A stretch of DNA of 64,000 nucleotides from Leuconostocaceae bacterium ESL0958 (GCA_029433265.1 JAQTHT010000004.1:1-64000); one strand, 5' to 3'. Positions 22,439 through 31,769 are shown, counted from the first letter of the stretch. Notes: a model not told the origin generated them from the letters alone. Program-made: numbers and translations.

Positions 22439-23919
22439 GAATGGTCCTTTATTACTTCTTGCGCTGCTAATTCGCCACTCGTAATCACAATGGGTACGCC
22501 GGCCCCCGGGTGCACGCTGGCCCCAGCGAAGTAGAGATTGTCGATTTTGCTGTGCTTGTTGTGGGGACGGAAATAATTGCTTTGACGCAGCGTTGGCTTC
22601 AGCCCGAAGACAGAACCAAAGCGGCTGTTATAACGACTGGCAAAGGTTTTGGGCGTGTAAACCTGCTGGTAGACAATATGTTCGGCCAAATCAGGCAAGT
22701 CCAGGTCGGCAGCCACCTTGTCAATCATTTTTGCCGCAAAGGCGCTTGTACTTTGCGCATCCCAGTCATCATTTTCCTTCAAATTGGCCACTGGCACCAA
22801 GACGTAGAGCGAAGACTGACCGGCTGGGGCGAAGGAATCATCCAGAGCAGTCGGATAGTAGACATAAAAAGAAGGGTCATCCGGTAACTGGCCCTGGTCG
22901 ATGGCCGCAACGTTCCCAGCAAAATCATCGGCCATCTTGATGGTGTGGAGGTTCAATTCCTGATACTGTCGGTCAACGCCTAGATAGAGCAGGAAACAGG
23001 ACATAGAATAATCTAGCTGATCGACTTTCCGCTGCTTGTATTTCCCCTTGTCTGCCTCACTAGCCACTAACAAATCCGTCATGGCATAGGGAAAGTCAGC
23101 GTTCGTGACAACCGCATCACTCTGTTCTAGGCTGCCATTGATGCGCAAGCCCGTCACATGGCGGTTCGCCGTTTCAATTTTGTCCACTTGAGCTTGATAA
23201 ACGATCTTACCACCGAGTTCTTCAAAGAGCCGAGTCAGTGCCTTGGCGTACTCGTACATACCGCCCTTAATAAACCAGACGCCGTAGAGCAACTCAATCA
23301 TCGGGATAATATTGTAAATCGAGGGCCCACTAAAGGGCGAGATGCCAATGTACAACGTCTGGAAAGACAGTAGGTACTGCAGGGTCGTATTCTGGATATT
23401 CTTCTGGATGGCGCTAAAAGAGGACGAGAAGGTCTTCAACTGGTAGGCATGCCAAAGTGTTTTGGGATTGTAAAAATCCTTGGGGCTGCGGAAGGATTGG
23501 TAGATGAAGTATTTTTTGGCAATTGTGTACTTGCCATAAATATCAGTCAAATAATTCAAAAAGCCATGCAATTCCCCTTCGCCAAAAGGTTCGAACTCCC
23601 TGGCAATGGTGACCAAGTCAGACGACAGTGGTAATTTCTTGCCCTGGGTATAGACGTCCATGATGGGTTCGACCCGGGTCATCGTAAAATAATCATCCGG
23701 GTTAACGCCAGCATCAACAAAGGGCTTTTGATAAATCTCAGGCATCATGACAATCGTCGGCCCCGTATCAAACTTGAAGCCATCCTCTTCGATGATGTCC
23801 ATTTTGCCGCCGGCATGGTCGTTTTGTTCATAAATGGTGACGGCAAAGCCAGCCCGCTGCAGGTTGATAGCTGCCGTTAGGCCGCCGACACCAGCGCCCA
23901 CAATACTTACTGTTTTCAA
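22435..23919 (-). CDS. crtN: Dehydrosqualene desaturase
   Basis: A 494-residue FAD-dependent desaturase that introduces double bases into dehydrosqualene to give 4,4'-diaponeurosporene. The N-terminal dinucleotide fold is VSIVGAGVGGLTAAINLQRAGFAVTIYEQNDHAGGK, followed by FDTGPTIVMMPEIY. The C-terminal signature is NLYFAGASVHPGAGVPIVITSGELAAQ, typical of carotenoid desaturases. The start codon is TTG at 23919, six bases after AAGGA; no ATG in this position exists. It is the first gene of the crtNM operon. A perfect inverted repeat lies in its short untranslated leader. No crtP, crtQ or aldehyde-forming genes accompany it, so the pathway probably ends at the yellow C30 hydrocarbon. Confidence 0.92.
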   Translation of the reverse strand: MKTVSIVGAGVGGLTAAINLQRAGFAVTIYEQNDHAGGKMDIIEEDGFKFDTGPTIVMMPEIYQKPFVDAGVNPDDYFTMTRVEPIMDVYTQGKKLPLSSDLVTIAREFEPFGEGELHGFLNYLTDIYGKYTIAKKYFIYQSFRSPKDFYNPKTLWHAYQLKTFSSSFSAIQKNIQNTTLQYLLSFQTLYIGISPFSGPSIYNIIPMIELLYGVWFIKGGMYEYAKALTRLFEELGGKIVYQAQVDKIETANRHVTGLRINGSLEQSDAVVTNADFPYAMTDLLVASEADKGKYKQRKVDQLDYSMSCFLLYLGVDRQYQELNLHTIKMADDFAGNVAAIDQGQLPDDPSFYVYYPTALDDSFAPAGQSSLYVLVPVANLKENDDWDAQSTSAFAAKMIDKVAADLDLPDLAEHIVYQQVYTPKTFASRYNSRFGSVFGLKPTLRQSNYFRPHNKHSKIDNLYFAGASVHPGAGVPIVITSGELAAQEVIKDHS

Positions 23920-23932
23920 AATAAATCCTTCC

Positions 23933-23948
23933 CGAACGGTCTCGTTCG
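23933..23948. promoter_or_regulatory. Operator-like inverted repeat in the crtN leader
   Basis: CGAACG-GTCT-CGTTCG is a perfect 6-bp inverted repeat just downstream of the presumed transcript start and 14 bases before the TTG start codon. A repressor bound here would block crtNM transcription. No regulator gene is adjacent. Confidence 0.55.
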
Positions 23949-23967
23949 CGCGTTGATTGTGCCTTTT

Positions 23968-23976
23968 ATTATAACA
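23968..23976 (-). promoter_or_regulatory. Extended -10 of the crtNM promoter
   Basis: TGTTATAAT on the minus strand, 49 bases before the crtN start. The -35 region is poor, as is common for extended -10 promoters. Confidence 0.6.
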
Positions 23977-24125
23977 TTAAGCTGATACGCTGTTGTACTT
24001 TCAACCGGTCTACTGCTCATTGTCAGTACACTTACTATTTAATCGAACAATTAACGTGCAAAAAATTTAAATGACCATTTTTTACTAATGATAACAAAAG
24101 ATGTTGCCTTTTCTTTCAGAAAAAC

Positions 24126-24154
24126 TTGCCCCACCCGTCCTTTCATGCTAGGAT
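24126..24154 (+). promoter_or_regulatory. pyr operon promoter
   Basis: TTGCCC (24126-24131), a 17-base spacer and an extended -10, TG-C-TAGGAT (24149-24154). The leader to pyrB is then about 210 bases, long enough for attenuation. Confidence 0.7.
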
Positions 24155-24215
24155 ATTGAACAACCAACAGAGAATCCTTTAAAGTCGATCAGAGAATCAC
24201 TAAGGGAAACCATTA

Positions 24216-24295
24216 GGTACTTTTAAACTGTCTAGACCTGTTTTCTTGTCCGTGAGCAAGAAGCAGTGGCCTTTCTGACTCTTTTTTAAAGTACC
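24216..24295 (+). promoter_or_regulatory. PyrR-type binding hairpin in the pyr leader
   Basis: GGTACTTT (24216-24223) can pair with AAAGTACC (24288-24295). Inside is a hairpin TTCTTG/CAAGAA with the loop TCCGTGAG (24249-24256), close to the UCCNGNGAG loop recognised by PyrR but one base shorter. PyrR bound to UMP would stabilise this structure and allow the terminator downstream to form. The whole operon would then be switched off when pyrimidines are plentiful. Confidence 0.65.
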
Positions 24296-24316
24296 CAGTT
24301 TCAATAGCCCTTTCTG

Positions 24317-24348
24317 AAGCCTCAATCGACGATTGAGGCTTTTTCTTT
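24317..24348 (+). terminator. pyr operon attenuator terminator
   Basis: AAGCCTCAAT pairs with ATTGAGGCTT around a five-base loop and is followed by TTTCTTT, 22 bases before pyrB. It is placed exactly as expected for a PyrR-controlled attenuator. Confidence 0.88.
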
Positions 24349-24369
24349 GGCAACAGACAGGAGGGCAAC

Positions 24370-25296
24370 ATGACGGGTTCCATCAAACACTTTGTCAACT
24401 TACAAGACTATGCACCAAGCACAATTGAGGCGCTATTGGCACAAGCTAGCGCCTACCAGCAGGGGCAATTACCGACCCAAACAGCACAGCCGGTGGCGGT
24501 CGCTAATTTATTCTTTGAAAACTCAACCCGAACCCAGACTTCCTTTCAAATGGCGGAAAGTCGCCTCGGCTACCAGCGGTTCGATCTAAATCCAGCCCAC
24601 TCGTCCATTCAAAAAGGCGAGTCATTACTGGACACCATGAAAACATTAGCGGCAATCGGCATTGACCTAGCTGTGATTCGCCATTCGGCAACTGCTTGGT
24701 ACCAACCCTTACTTGCAGCAAAAGACCTTCCGATTCGACTGGTCAATGCGGGGGATGGCGTTGGACAACACCCTTCTCAGACGTTGCTGGACCTGCTGAC
24801 CATCCAACAAGAATTTGGTCATTTTGACGGCTTAACAGTTGGCTTCTTGGGCGACTTAGCACATTCACGGGTAGTGCATTCAGCCGCGCCTACCTTTCGT
24901 CGTTTGGGCATGCAACTAAGCTTCGCTGGTCCCACTCAATGGCAGGATCCAGCCTTAGCAACGCAGGGTGACTATGTCTCCGTTGAGGAACTGGTTCAGA
25001 CAGCCGATGTCGTCATTTGCCTACGCGTCCAGCTAGAACGATTGGCGCAGCCAGCGGCCAGCGCTTTTACCAAACAGGACTATTTCGACTCGTACGCTTT
25101 AACCAAGGACAGGGCGGAAAAGATGAAAGCCGGGGCCATTATCATGCACCCCGGTCCCGTCAATCGTGATGTTGAGATCGACAGTGACTTAGTGGACGGT
25201 CCCCGTTCACGAATCTTCCAACAAATGAGAAATGGCGTTTTTGCCCGAATGGCCATGCTACAACATCTACTGACAGCGCCAAGCGAAAGGAACTAG
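24370..25296 (+). CDS. pyrB: Aspartate carbamoyltransferase catalytic subunit
   Basis: A 308-residue enzyme that joins carbamoyl phosphate and aspartate, the first committed step of pyrimidine synthesis. The carbamoyl phosphate site is FFENSTRTQTSFQMAESRLGY, with later conserved segments VRHSATAWYQPLL, NAGDGVGQHPSQTLLDLLTI and the aspartate-domain HPGPVNRDVEID. The length is standard for Gram-positive PyrB trimers, which have no regulatory chain (pyrI is absent here). An AGGAGG site precedes the ATG. It is the first gene of the operon and follows the attenuator directly; pyrC begins three bases later. Confidence 0.97.
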   Translation: MTGSIKHFVNLQDYAPSTIEALLAQASAYQQGQLPTQTAQPVAVANLFFENSTRTQTSFQMAESRLGYQRFDLNPAHSSIQKGESLLDTMKTLAAIGIDLAVIRHSATAWYQPLLAAKDLPIRLVNAGDGVGQHPSQTLLDLLTIQQEFGHFDGLTVGFLGDLAHSRVVHSAAPTFRRLGMQLSFAGPTQWQDPALATQGDYVSVEELVQTADVVICLRVQLERLAQPAASAFTKQDYFDSYALTKDRAEKMKAGAIIMHPGPVNRDVEIDSDLVDGPRSRIFQQMRNGVFARMAMLQHLLTAPSERN

Positions 25297-25299
25297 ACA

Positions 25300-26583
25300 A
25301 TGGGACTCCTCATCAAAGCAGCCGCAGTGACTAACCAAGTACAAGACATTCTGATTGAAGGGGGGCGAATCCGTGCGATTGGCCCAACACTGACAGCCCC
25401 GCTGGACTACCCAGTAATTGACGCCAGTGGTCTGACCGCCTTAGCCGGCTTCGTCGACTGCCATGTTCATCTCCGTGAACCTGGTTTCACCGATAAAGAA
25501 ACCATTGCCAGTGGTTCACGAGCGGCTGCTAAAGGTGGTTTTACCACCATCCTTGCGATGCCCAACGTGGATCCGGTTGTCGATAGCCCGGCCCTTCTCC
25601 AAGCACAAGTGGTCCGTAATCAGGCTGACGGCTTGGTGCACATTCAACAGATTGCGGCCATTAGCGCCGAGCTCACTGGGGCCACACCCGTCGACATGGC
25701 CGCCCTTGTAGAAGCCGGAGCCGTTGCTTTCTCCAATGACGGCCACGGGGTCCAAGAAGCCCAGACCATGTACCGCGCCATGCAATTGGCAGCGGCCAAT
25801 CATACCATCATTAGTGCTCACCTAGAAGACGATAGTTTGGCGGCAGCGGGCGTGGTGAACGATGGTCCGGCAGCGACCGCCTTAAACTTGGCGCCCCTGA
25901 CAAGTTTGTCAGAAGAAACGCAACTGGCTCGCGACTTGCTCATGGTGGCCAAAACCGGCTGCCGTTACCATGTCTGCCACGTTTCCAGCCAAACAAGCGT
26001 CAACCTGATTCGCCAAGCGAAAGCAATGGGCCTGCCCGTTACGGCCGAAGTAACTCCTCACCATCTGCTGCTAGACGATAGCATGATTGACAGCGACGAG
26101 CCAAATTTGAAAATGAATCCCCCACTGCGGAGCCGAGCAGATCGGCTGGCGCTAATTGGGGCGCTACTGGATGGCACCATTGATTTCATTGCGACCGATC
26201 ATGCCCCCCATACTGCTGCCGAAAAAACCGGCAGTATGTGCGACTGTTCCTTTGGCATTGTTGGCCTAGAAACGGCCTTTCCCCTTCTCTACACCGCCTT
26301 TGTCAAGTCTGGTTTAGTGCCACTCAGTACGCTGTCGGACTGGCTAACGCACCATCCAATTGACCGTTTCCACTTAACGGACGCCGGCCGATTGCGGGTA
26401 GGCGATGTGGCTGATTTGACCCTAGTAGATTTGTCAGCTACTTATCCGATTCGGGCCGCTGATTTCGCCTCCAAGGGAAAAAATTCCCCCTTCATCGGGT
26501 GGACTGTAACAGGCCGCATTTGCCAAACTTTAGTCGCCGGTCAGCTTGTCTATGCTGGCCAAGCAGCAGGGGAGAAAGCGTAA
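25300..26583 (+). CDS. pyrC: Dihydroorotase
   Basis: A 427-residue zinc amidohydrolase that closes carbamoyl aspartate to dihydroorotate. The metal motif DCHVHLREPGFTDKETI lies near residue 50; the later ligands are in HLEDD, CRYHVCHVSS and the catalytic FIATDHAPHT. Length and motifs match the class I bacterial type found in pyr operons of Bacillus and lactobacilli. It starts three bases after pyrB and ends with TAATG, where the last A is the first base of the carA start codon, so translation is coupled. Confidence 0.96.
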   Translation: MGLLIKAAAVTNQVQDILIEGGRIRAIGPTLTAPLDYPVIDASGLTALAGFVDCHVHLREPGFTDKETIASGSRAAAKGGFTTILAMPNVDPVVDSPALLQAQVVRNQADGLVHIQQIAAISAELTGATPVDMAALVEAGAVAFSNDGHGVQEAQTMYRAMQLAAANHTIISAHLEDDSLAAAGVVNDGPAATALNLAPLTSLSEETQLARDLLMVAKTGCRYHVCHVSSQTSVNLIRQAKAMGLPVTAEVTPHHLLLDDSMIDSDEPNLKMNPPLRSRADRLALIGALLDGTIDFIATDHAPHTAAEKTGSMCDCSFGIVGLETAFPLLYTAFVKSGLVPLSTLSDWLTHHPIDRFHLTDAGRLRVGDVADLTLVDLSATYPIRAADFASKGKNSPFIGWTVTGRICQTLVAGQLVYAGQAAGEKA

Positions 26584-27668
26584 TGAAAGGTTATTTAGTA
26601 TTAGAAAACGGTAGTATCTACGAAGGCGAGACTTTCGGGGCAGAAAGAGAGTTGCAGACCGAGCTCGTCTTTTCAACCGGCATGACCGGCTACCAAGAGA
26701 GCATCACGGATCCTTCTTATTATGGGCAGGGTTTGGTCTTTACCTATCCATTGATTGGGAACACCGGCATGAATCAAAGTGATCAAGAAAGTCCGCGACC
26801 AGCTGTGGACGCCATTATCGTGAAAGAACTAACCCGTCGTCCAAGTAATTTTCGGTCGCAAAGTTCGCTAGCAGATTATGCACTCCAGCAGGACTTGGTA
26901 GGACTGCAAGGCGTGGATACCCGCCGGTTAGCCCGAGAGATTCGCCAACAGGGCACGCTGAAAGCCGTTCTGGTGCACCACTTAGCAGACGATAAAATTA
27001 AAGCTCTTTTTGCAACAGATCATGTGGCCAAACGACCGGCCACAGCTGAAACGGATCAAGGCAACGATTACCAACCAACGGGCCCGGCTCGTTACCACGT
27101 GGTGCTGCTGGACTTTGGTTTCAAAGCTTCCATTGTCCAAGCTTTGCTAGACAGGCAAGTTCGTGTGACCGTTTGCCAGCCGAACAGTAGCTTAGCGGAA
27201 ATCGAGCGCTACCAGCCAGATGGCGTGTTGCTGTCAAATGGTCCTGGCGATCCCAGCCAGTATCGGACCGCACTGCCGCTCATTCGAGCTCTCCAAGACC
27301 GCTACCCCCTCTTCGGAATCTGCCTCGGCCATCAACTCTTGGCCCTAGCGAACGGCGCCCAGACGTACCCATTACCCTTTGGCTACCGCGGTTTTAATCA
27401 TATTGTCTGGGACCTAGAACGGCAGCAAAAACGCTTTACCGCCCAGAATCACGGTTACGCCGTCGACAAAGCTTCCCTAGCAACAACCCCGCTCATCGTC
27501 ACCCATGAGGAATACAATCAACGGACCGTCGAAGGCCTGCGCCATCAAACACAGCCCGCCTTCTCGGTGCAGTTCCACCCGGATGCTTGTCCAGGTCCTC
27601 ATGACAGCGATTATGTCTTTGATCACTTCCTCGAACTTATGCAAGGAGAAAGCCGTCACCATGCCTAA
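26583..27668 (+). CDS. carA: Carbamoyl phosphate synthase small subunit
   Basis: A 361-residue glutamine amidotransferase subunit that supplies ammonia to CarB. The N-terminal domain has GYLVLENGSIYEGETFGAE and FSTGMTGYQESITDPSY; the GATase domain has the nucleophile Cys in FGICLGHQLLALANG. The expected HPE of the catalytic triad reads HPD (VQFHPDACPGPHDSDYVFDHF), a Glu-to-Asp change that may alter glutaminase activity. The start is the ATG at 26583, overlapping the pyrC stop; an earlier in-frame ATG lies inside pyrC. It overlaps carB by eight bases. Being in the pyr operon, it serves pyrimidine rather than arginine synthesis. Confidence 0.95.
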   Translation: MKGYLVLENGSIYEGETFGAERELQTELVFSTGMTGYQESITDPSYYGQGLVFTYPLIGNTGMNQSDQESPRPAVDAIIVKELTRRPSNFRSQSSLADYALQQDLVGLQGVDTRRLAREIRQQGTLKAVLVHHLADDKIKALFATDHVAKRPATAETDQGNDYQPTGPARYHVVLLDFGFKASIVQALLDRQVRVTVCQPNSSLAEIERYQPDGVLLSNGPGDPSQYRTALPLIRALQDRYPLFGICLGHQLLALANGAQTYPLPFGYRGFNHIVWDLERQQKRFTAQNHGYAVDKASLATTPLIVTHEEYNQRTVEGLRHQTQPAFSVQFHPDACPGPHDSDYVFDHFLELMQGESRHHA

Positions 27669-30600
27669 ACGAACTGATATCAAAAAAATTCTTGTCCTGG
27701 GTTCCGGACCCATCGTTATCGGCCAAGCTGCCGAATTTGATTACGCTGGTTCCCAAGCCTGCCTGGCCTTGAAAGAGGAAGGCTATCAGGTGGTACTGGT
27801 CAACCCCAATCCGGCCACCATCATGACCGACCATGCGCTAGCTGACCAGGTCTACTTGGAACCACTCAGTTTTGACTATGTCCAAGCAATCATCGAACGC
27901 GAAAAGCCGCAGGCAATTTTACCCACCCTGGGGGGTCAAACGGCCTTAAATTTAGCAAAAGAATTGGCCGAAAGCGGCCTATTAGCAGCACATAACATTG
28001 AACTGTTAGGTTCGAACTTAGCAGCAATTGAGCAGGCAGAAGACCGGGATGCCTTTAAGAAATTGATGGCCAAGCTGGGAGAACCCGTCCCAGCCTCTGG
28101 TATCGCACAGACACTAACGGAAGCCGAAACACTCGCAGCGTCGATTGGTTATCCAGTCGTGGTGCGCCCTGCCTATACCTTGGGTGGCAGCGGGGGTGGA
28201 TTTGCGCACAATCCCGCTGAACTGCAGCACATTGCGCAGCAAGGGCTTGAACAGTCCCCCGTCCAGCAAATTCTCATCGAACAATCCATTGCTGGTTACA
28301 AAGAAATTGAATTTGAAGTGATGCGTGATCAAGCCGATAACGCGCTCATCGTGGCCGGTATGGAAAACATGGACCCCGTCGGCATTCACACCGGTGATTC
28401 CATCGTGGTCACGCCAACGCAAACCCTGACGGACCGTGACTATCAAATGCTGCGAGACGCCGCCTTGAAAATCATCCGTGCCTTGGGCGTGGCAGGCGGC
28501 GTCAACATTCAGATGGCCCTCAACCCGCAGTCCTTTGATTATGCCATTATCGAAGTTAACCCCCGTGTCTCCCGCTCTTCCGCCCTTGCCTCGAAAGCAA
28601 CTGGTTACCCGATTGCCAAGCTAGCGGCCAAGGTAGCAGTGGGCTATCGTCTAGACGAATTGAAGAACCCAATTAACCAGCAGACCTGGGCGCTCTTCGA
28701 ACCAGCCTTGGACTACGTCGTGACGAAAATGCCCCGCTTTCCCTTTGATGAATTTCCCACCGTCGATGCCAGCCTCGGCACACAAATGAAAGCCACGGGC
28801 GAAGTCATGGCGATTGGCCGCACCCTCTCCGAGTCGCTGCTCAAGGCGGTCCGCAGTTTGGCGGCCACCAACAGTCAGCGTACTTGGGCCCGTCTGGAAG
28901 CCCAGTCCACCCAAACGCTACTAGCAGGACTGCTGCCAGCCCATTCGGATCGACTCTTCGCCCTCCTGATACTGCTCAAGCGAGGGGAAACCGTCCCGGC
29001 GCTAGCAGCCGCCAGCCAAATCGATCCGTTTTTCTTGGATCAACTTCAACAAATAGTTGAAATGGCAACGACACTAGCGGAAAACGGCCCTACTGCCGAC
29101 AACTTGACCCAGGCCAAGCACTTCGGCTTTTCAGATGCTCAAATTGGCCAACTAACCGGACACGCTGGTAAGGCTATCCGCGAGCAGCGCCTCGCAGCCG
29201 GGATTCGTCCCGTCTTTAAAATGGTGGACACCGCTGCTGGGGAATTTCCATCAGAAACGCCCTACTTCTATAGTACCTACGAAGAAGAAAACGAGTCCCA
29301 CCCCTCCGGCCGACCAGCCGTTTTGGTACTCGGATCCGGCCCCATCCGCATTGGTCAGGGAGTCGAATTCGATTACGCCAGTGTCCACGCCGTCAAAGCC
29401 ATTCAAGCAGCGGGCTATGAAGCGATTTTACTCAATTCTAATCCAGAAACGGTGTCCACTGACTTTACCACGGCCGATAAACTTTACTTTGAACCGCTCA
29501 CACTGGAAGATGTCCTGAATGTCATTGACTTAGAACAGCCGATTGGCGTGATGGTCCAATTTGGGGGTCAAACAGCGATTAACTTAGCAGCTGATCTGGC
29601 CGCTGCAGGGGTTCGACTGTTAGGAACAGATTTAACCAATCTAGCGCGGTCCGAAGAACGCACTGCTTTCCATGAACTGTTAGCCAAGTTGGCCCTGGCA
29701 CAGCCAGCGGCAGGAAGTGCCAATGACTTAGCGACAGCCAAACAAGTTGCCCGTCAAATCGGTTATCCCCTACTGTTACGGCCCTCCTATGTGATCGGCG
29801 GTCAGGGAATGGCCATCATTGAATCCGAAGCAGCGCTCACTGATTATTTTGATTCTGCTGTGCAGGTTGGCCATGACCAGCCCGTCCTAATGGACGCTTA
29901 CCTTCAGGGCCAAGAAGCAGAAGTCGATGTGCTTGCGGATGGCCAGGACGTGCTGATTCCTGGTGTCCTCGCCCATATTGAACGGTCCGGTATTCATTCT
30001 GGCGATTCGATGGCGGTCTACCCTGCCCGGACTTTGGTCACAGCCGCTGTGGAAGCCCAAATGGTGGATGCGGCTAGTCGGCTGGCCAAAGAACTGCACA
30101 TTGTTGGCCTCCTCAATGTTCAATTTGTCATCCGAGATGGACAGGCCTATGTCATTGAAGTCAATCCTAGAGCTTCCCGCACGGTGCCTTTTTTGTCCAA
30201 AGTTACCAATATCCCCCTCGCACAACTGGCTGCCAGCGTCGCTTTAGGTCAGTCTATCCGCTCGCTGGGCTATCAGCCTGGTTTACAACCCAGTGCTGGC
30301 TACTATCATGTCAAGGCACCCGTCTTTTCTAACCAAAAGCTCCCGGGCCTAGCGGGACAGCTCGGCCCTGAAATGACTTCTACCGGAGAAGTCATGGGCA
30401 GTGGCCAAAGCTATGCGGAAGCCCTTGAAAAAGCCTTTCTAGCAGCGGGCTTACCCCGACTGAACGCAACAGGCACCATCCTCTTGGACCTGGACCCAGC
30501 AAATCAAGCGCAGGGCCAAGTACTAGCCGACAAGCTCACCCAGCTGGGTTTCAGCGTCCAGCGCAGGACCCAAACAAATAACCTGGAAGATAACAGTCAA

Positions 30601-30795
30601 TTATCAGCCGCTGCTCTCGTGGTCACTACTCGGGCTGATCAAGCAAGTGAACCGGGACAGCAAGCCCTGATTGAACACTGCCTGGACCAGGGTATTCCCT
30701 ATTTGACTGTCTTAGATACCCTAGCCGCTTATTACCAGGTCTTAGCCACCCAACAGCACATCCACGTTTACGCCTTAGGAGAGGAACCAGCATGA
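27661..30795 (+). CDS. carB: Carbamoyl phosphate synthase large subunit
   Basis: A 1044-residue enzyme that makes carbamoyl phosphate from bicarbonate, ammonia and two ATP. The two homologous synthetase halves begin with ILVLGSGPIVIGQAAEFDYAG and VLVLGSGPIRIGQGVEFDYA, each followed by an ATP-grasp domain (VVRPAYTLGGSGGGFA and LLRPSYVIGGQGMAIIE). The C-terminal allosteric domain covers about the last 130 residues. The total is a little shorter than typical (about 1060). I start at ATG 27661, after AAGGAG inside carA; the frame is open further upstream within carA but that is not used. The stop overlaps pyrD by four bases. Confidence 0.97.
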   Translation: MPKRTDIKKILVLGSGPIVIGQAAEFDYAGSQACLALKEEGYQVVLVNPNPATIMTDHALADQVYLEPLSFDYVQAIIEREKPQAILPTLGGQTALNLAKELAESGLLAAHNIELLGSNLAAIEQAEDRDAFKKLMAKLGEPVPASGIAQTLTEAETLAASIGYPVVVRPAYTLGGSGGGFAHNPAELQHIAQQGLEQSPVQQILIEQSIAGYKEIEFEVMRDQADNALIVAGMENMDPVGIHTGDSIVVTPTQTLTDRDYQMLRDAALKIIRALGVAGGVNIQMALNPQSFDYAIIEVNPRVSRSSALASKATGYPIAKLAAKVAVGYRLDELKNPINQQTWALFEPALDYVVTKMPRFPFDEFPTVDASLGTQMKATGEVMAIGRTLSESLLKAVRSLAATNSQRTWARLEAQSTQTLLAGLLPAHSDRLFALLILLKRGETVPALAAASQIDPFFLDQLQQIVEMATTLAENGPTADNLTQAKHFGFSDAQIGQLTGHAGKAIREQRLAAGIRPVFKMVDTAAGEFPSETPYFYSTYEEENESHPSGRPAVLVLGSGPIRIGQGVEFDYASVHAVKAIQAAGYEAILLNSNPETVSTDFTTADKLYFEPLTLEDVLNVIDLEQPIGVMVQFGGQTAINLAADLAAAGVRLLGTDLTNLARSEERTAFHELLAKLALAQPAAGSANDLATAKQVARQIGYPLLLRPSYVIGGQGMAIIESEAALTDYFDSAVQVGHDQPVLMDAYLQGQEAEVDVLADGQDVLIPGVLAHIERSGIHSGDSMAVYPARTLVTAAVEAQMVDAASRLAKELHIVGLLNVQFVIRDGQAYVIEVNPRASRTVPFLSKVTNIPLAQLAASVALGQSIRSLGYQPGLQPSAGYYHVKAPVFSNQKLPGLAGQLGPEMTSTGEVMGSGQSYAEALEKAFLAAGLPRLNATGTILLDLDPANQAQGQVLADKLTQLGFSVQRRTQTNNLEDNSQLSAAALVVTTRADQASEPGQQALIEHCLDQGIPYLTVLDTLAAYYQVLATQQHIHVYALGEEPA

Positions 30796-31769
30796 CCAAT
30801 CACACGTTACAAAGCAGTTTAGGCCATTATTCTTTTACCAGCCCCTTTCTCAATGCCTCTGGTATTCACTGCCAAACACAGGCAGAACTCGACGACCTGG
30901 CCCACTGCCAGGCCCTAGCGGGGATTGTAACCAAGTCGGCGACATTGTCGCCCAGGGCTGGCAATGAACAACCGCGTTATGTCGACCTGGCAAATGGTTC
31001 CATCAATGCCATGGGCCTACCGAACCTAGGCTATTCTTTTTACCTAGATTATGTGCAAACCGATCATGGCAAACCAACCATTCTATCTGTCTCCGGTTTA
31101 TCGCAAGCAGAGATGCTAACGGTGCTCCGAGAGATTCAGCATTCTGGCTACCAGGGATTAACCGAACTGAATTTGTCCTGTCCAAACTTAGCGGGCCACC
31201 CGCAGTTGGCTTACGACTTTGCTGCCAGCAAGACCTTACTGACCGAAGTCTTTCGCTTTTTTAAGAAACCCCTCGGGGTGAAACTTCCCCCTTACTTTGA
31301 CCTCAACCATTTTGGTCAAATCGCTAATTTGTTGAACTGCTTTCCCATTCACCATGTCAACACCATCAATTCCGTTGGCAATGGCCTCGTGGTGGACATC
31401 GACACCGAAACGGTCGTGACCAAGGCAAAGGGCGGCTTTGGTGGCCTCGGCGGGGCCATGGTTCTACCGACCGCCCTAGCGAATGTCCGGGCGCTCAGGC
31501 AGCGCTTACGCCCTGATATTGCCATCATTGGAACGGGGGGCGTTCGCTCTGGTGCTGACGTTTTTGCCCATATCCTCTGCGGGGCAGACATGGTATCGGT
31601 CGGGACCCAGGTAATGAAAGAGGGCTTGGGCGTATACGACCGGTTGGCCGCAGAACTAACGGCCATTATGGCAGACAAACAGTATACCCAACTCGCCGAC
31701 TTTCGTGGCCAGTTAAAAACCCTATCAGCAAGCCAAAGGAGTAGCAGCAGATGGACAAGCCAATCATGA
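30792..31769 (+). CDS. pyrD: Dihydroorotate dehydrogenase, class 1A (fumarate)
   Basis: A 325-residue FMN enzyme oxidising dihydroorotate to orotate. NAMGLPNLGYSFYLDYV and LNLSCPNLAGHPQLAYDF are the class 1A signatures, with the catalytic Cys in LSCPN. FMN contacts include GVKLPPYFD and the GTGGVRSGADVFAHILCGADMVSVGTQVMKEG end. Class 1A enzymes are soluble homodimers using fumarate, typical of lactic acid bacteria; the partner gene pyrK of class 1B is absent. It overlaps carB by four bases at the start and pyrF by 19 at the end, in the tightest part of the operon. Confidence 0.95.
   Translation: MTNHTLQSSLGHYSFTSPFLNASGIHCQTQAELDDLAHCQALAGIVTKSATLSPRAGNEQPRYVDLANGSINAMGLPNLGYSFYLDYVQTDHGKPTILSVSGLSQAEMLTVLREIQHSGYQGLTELNLSCPNLAGHPQLAYDFAASKTLLTEVFRFFKKPLGVKLPPYFDLNHFGQIANLLNCFPIHHVNTINSVGNGLVVDIDTETVVTKAKGGFGGLGGAMVLPTALANVRALRQRLRPDIAIIGTGGVRSGADVFAHILCGADMVSVGTQVMKEGLGVYDRLAAELTAIMADKQYTQLADFRGQLKTLSASQRSSSRWTSQS

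Noticed and set aside
30792-31769. NAD-dependent class 1B dihydroorotate dehydrogenase
   Set aside because: The NAMGLPNLG and SCPNLAGHPQLAYDF signatures are class 1A, and pyrK is absent.
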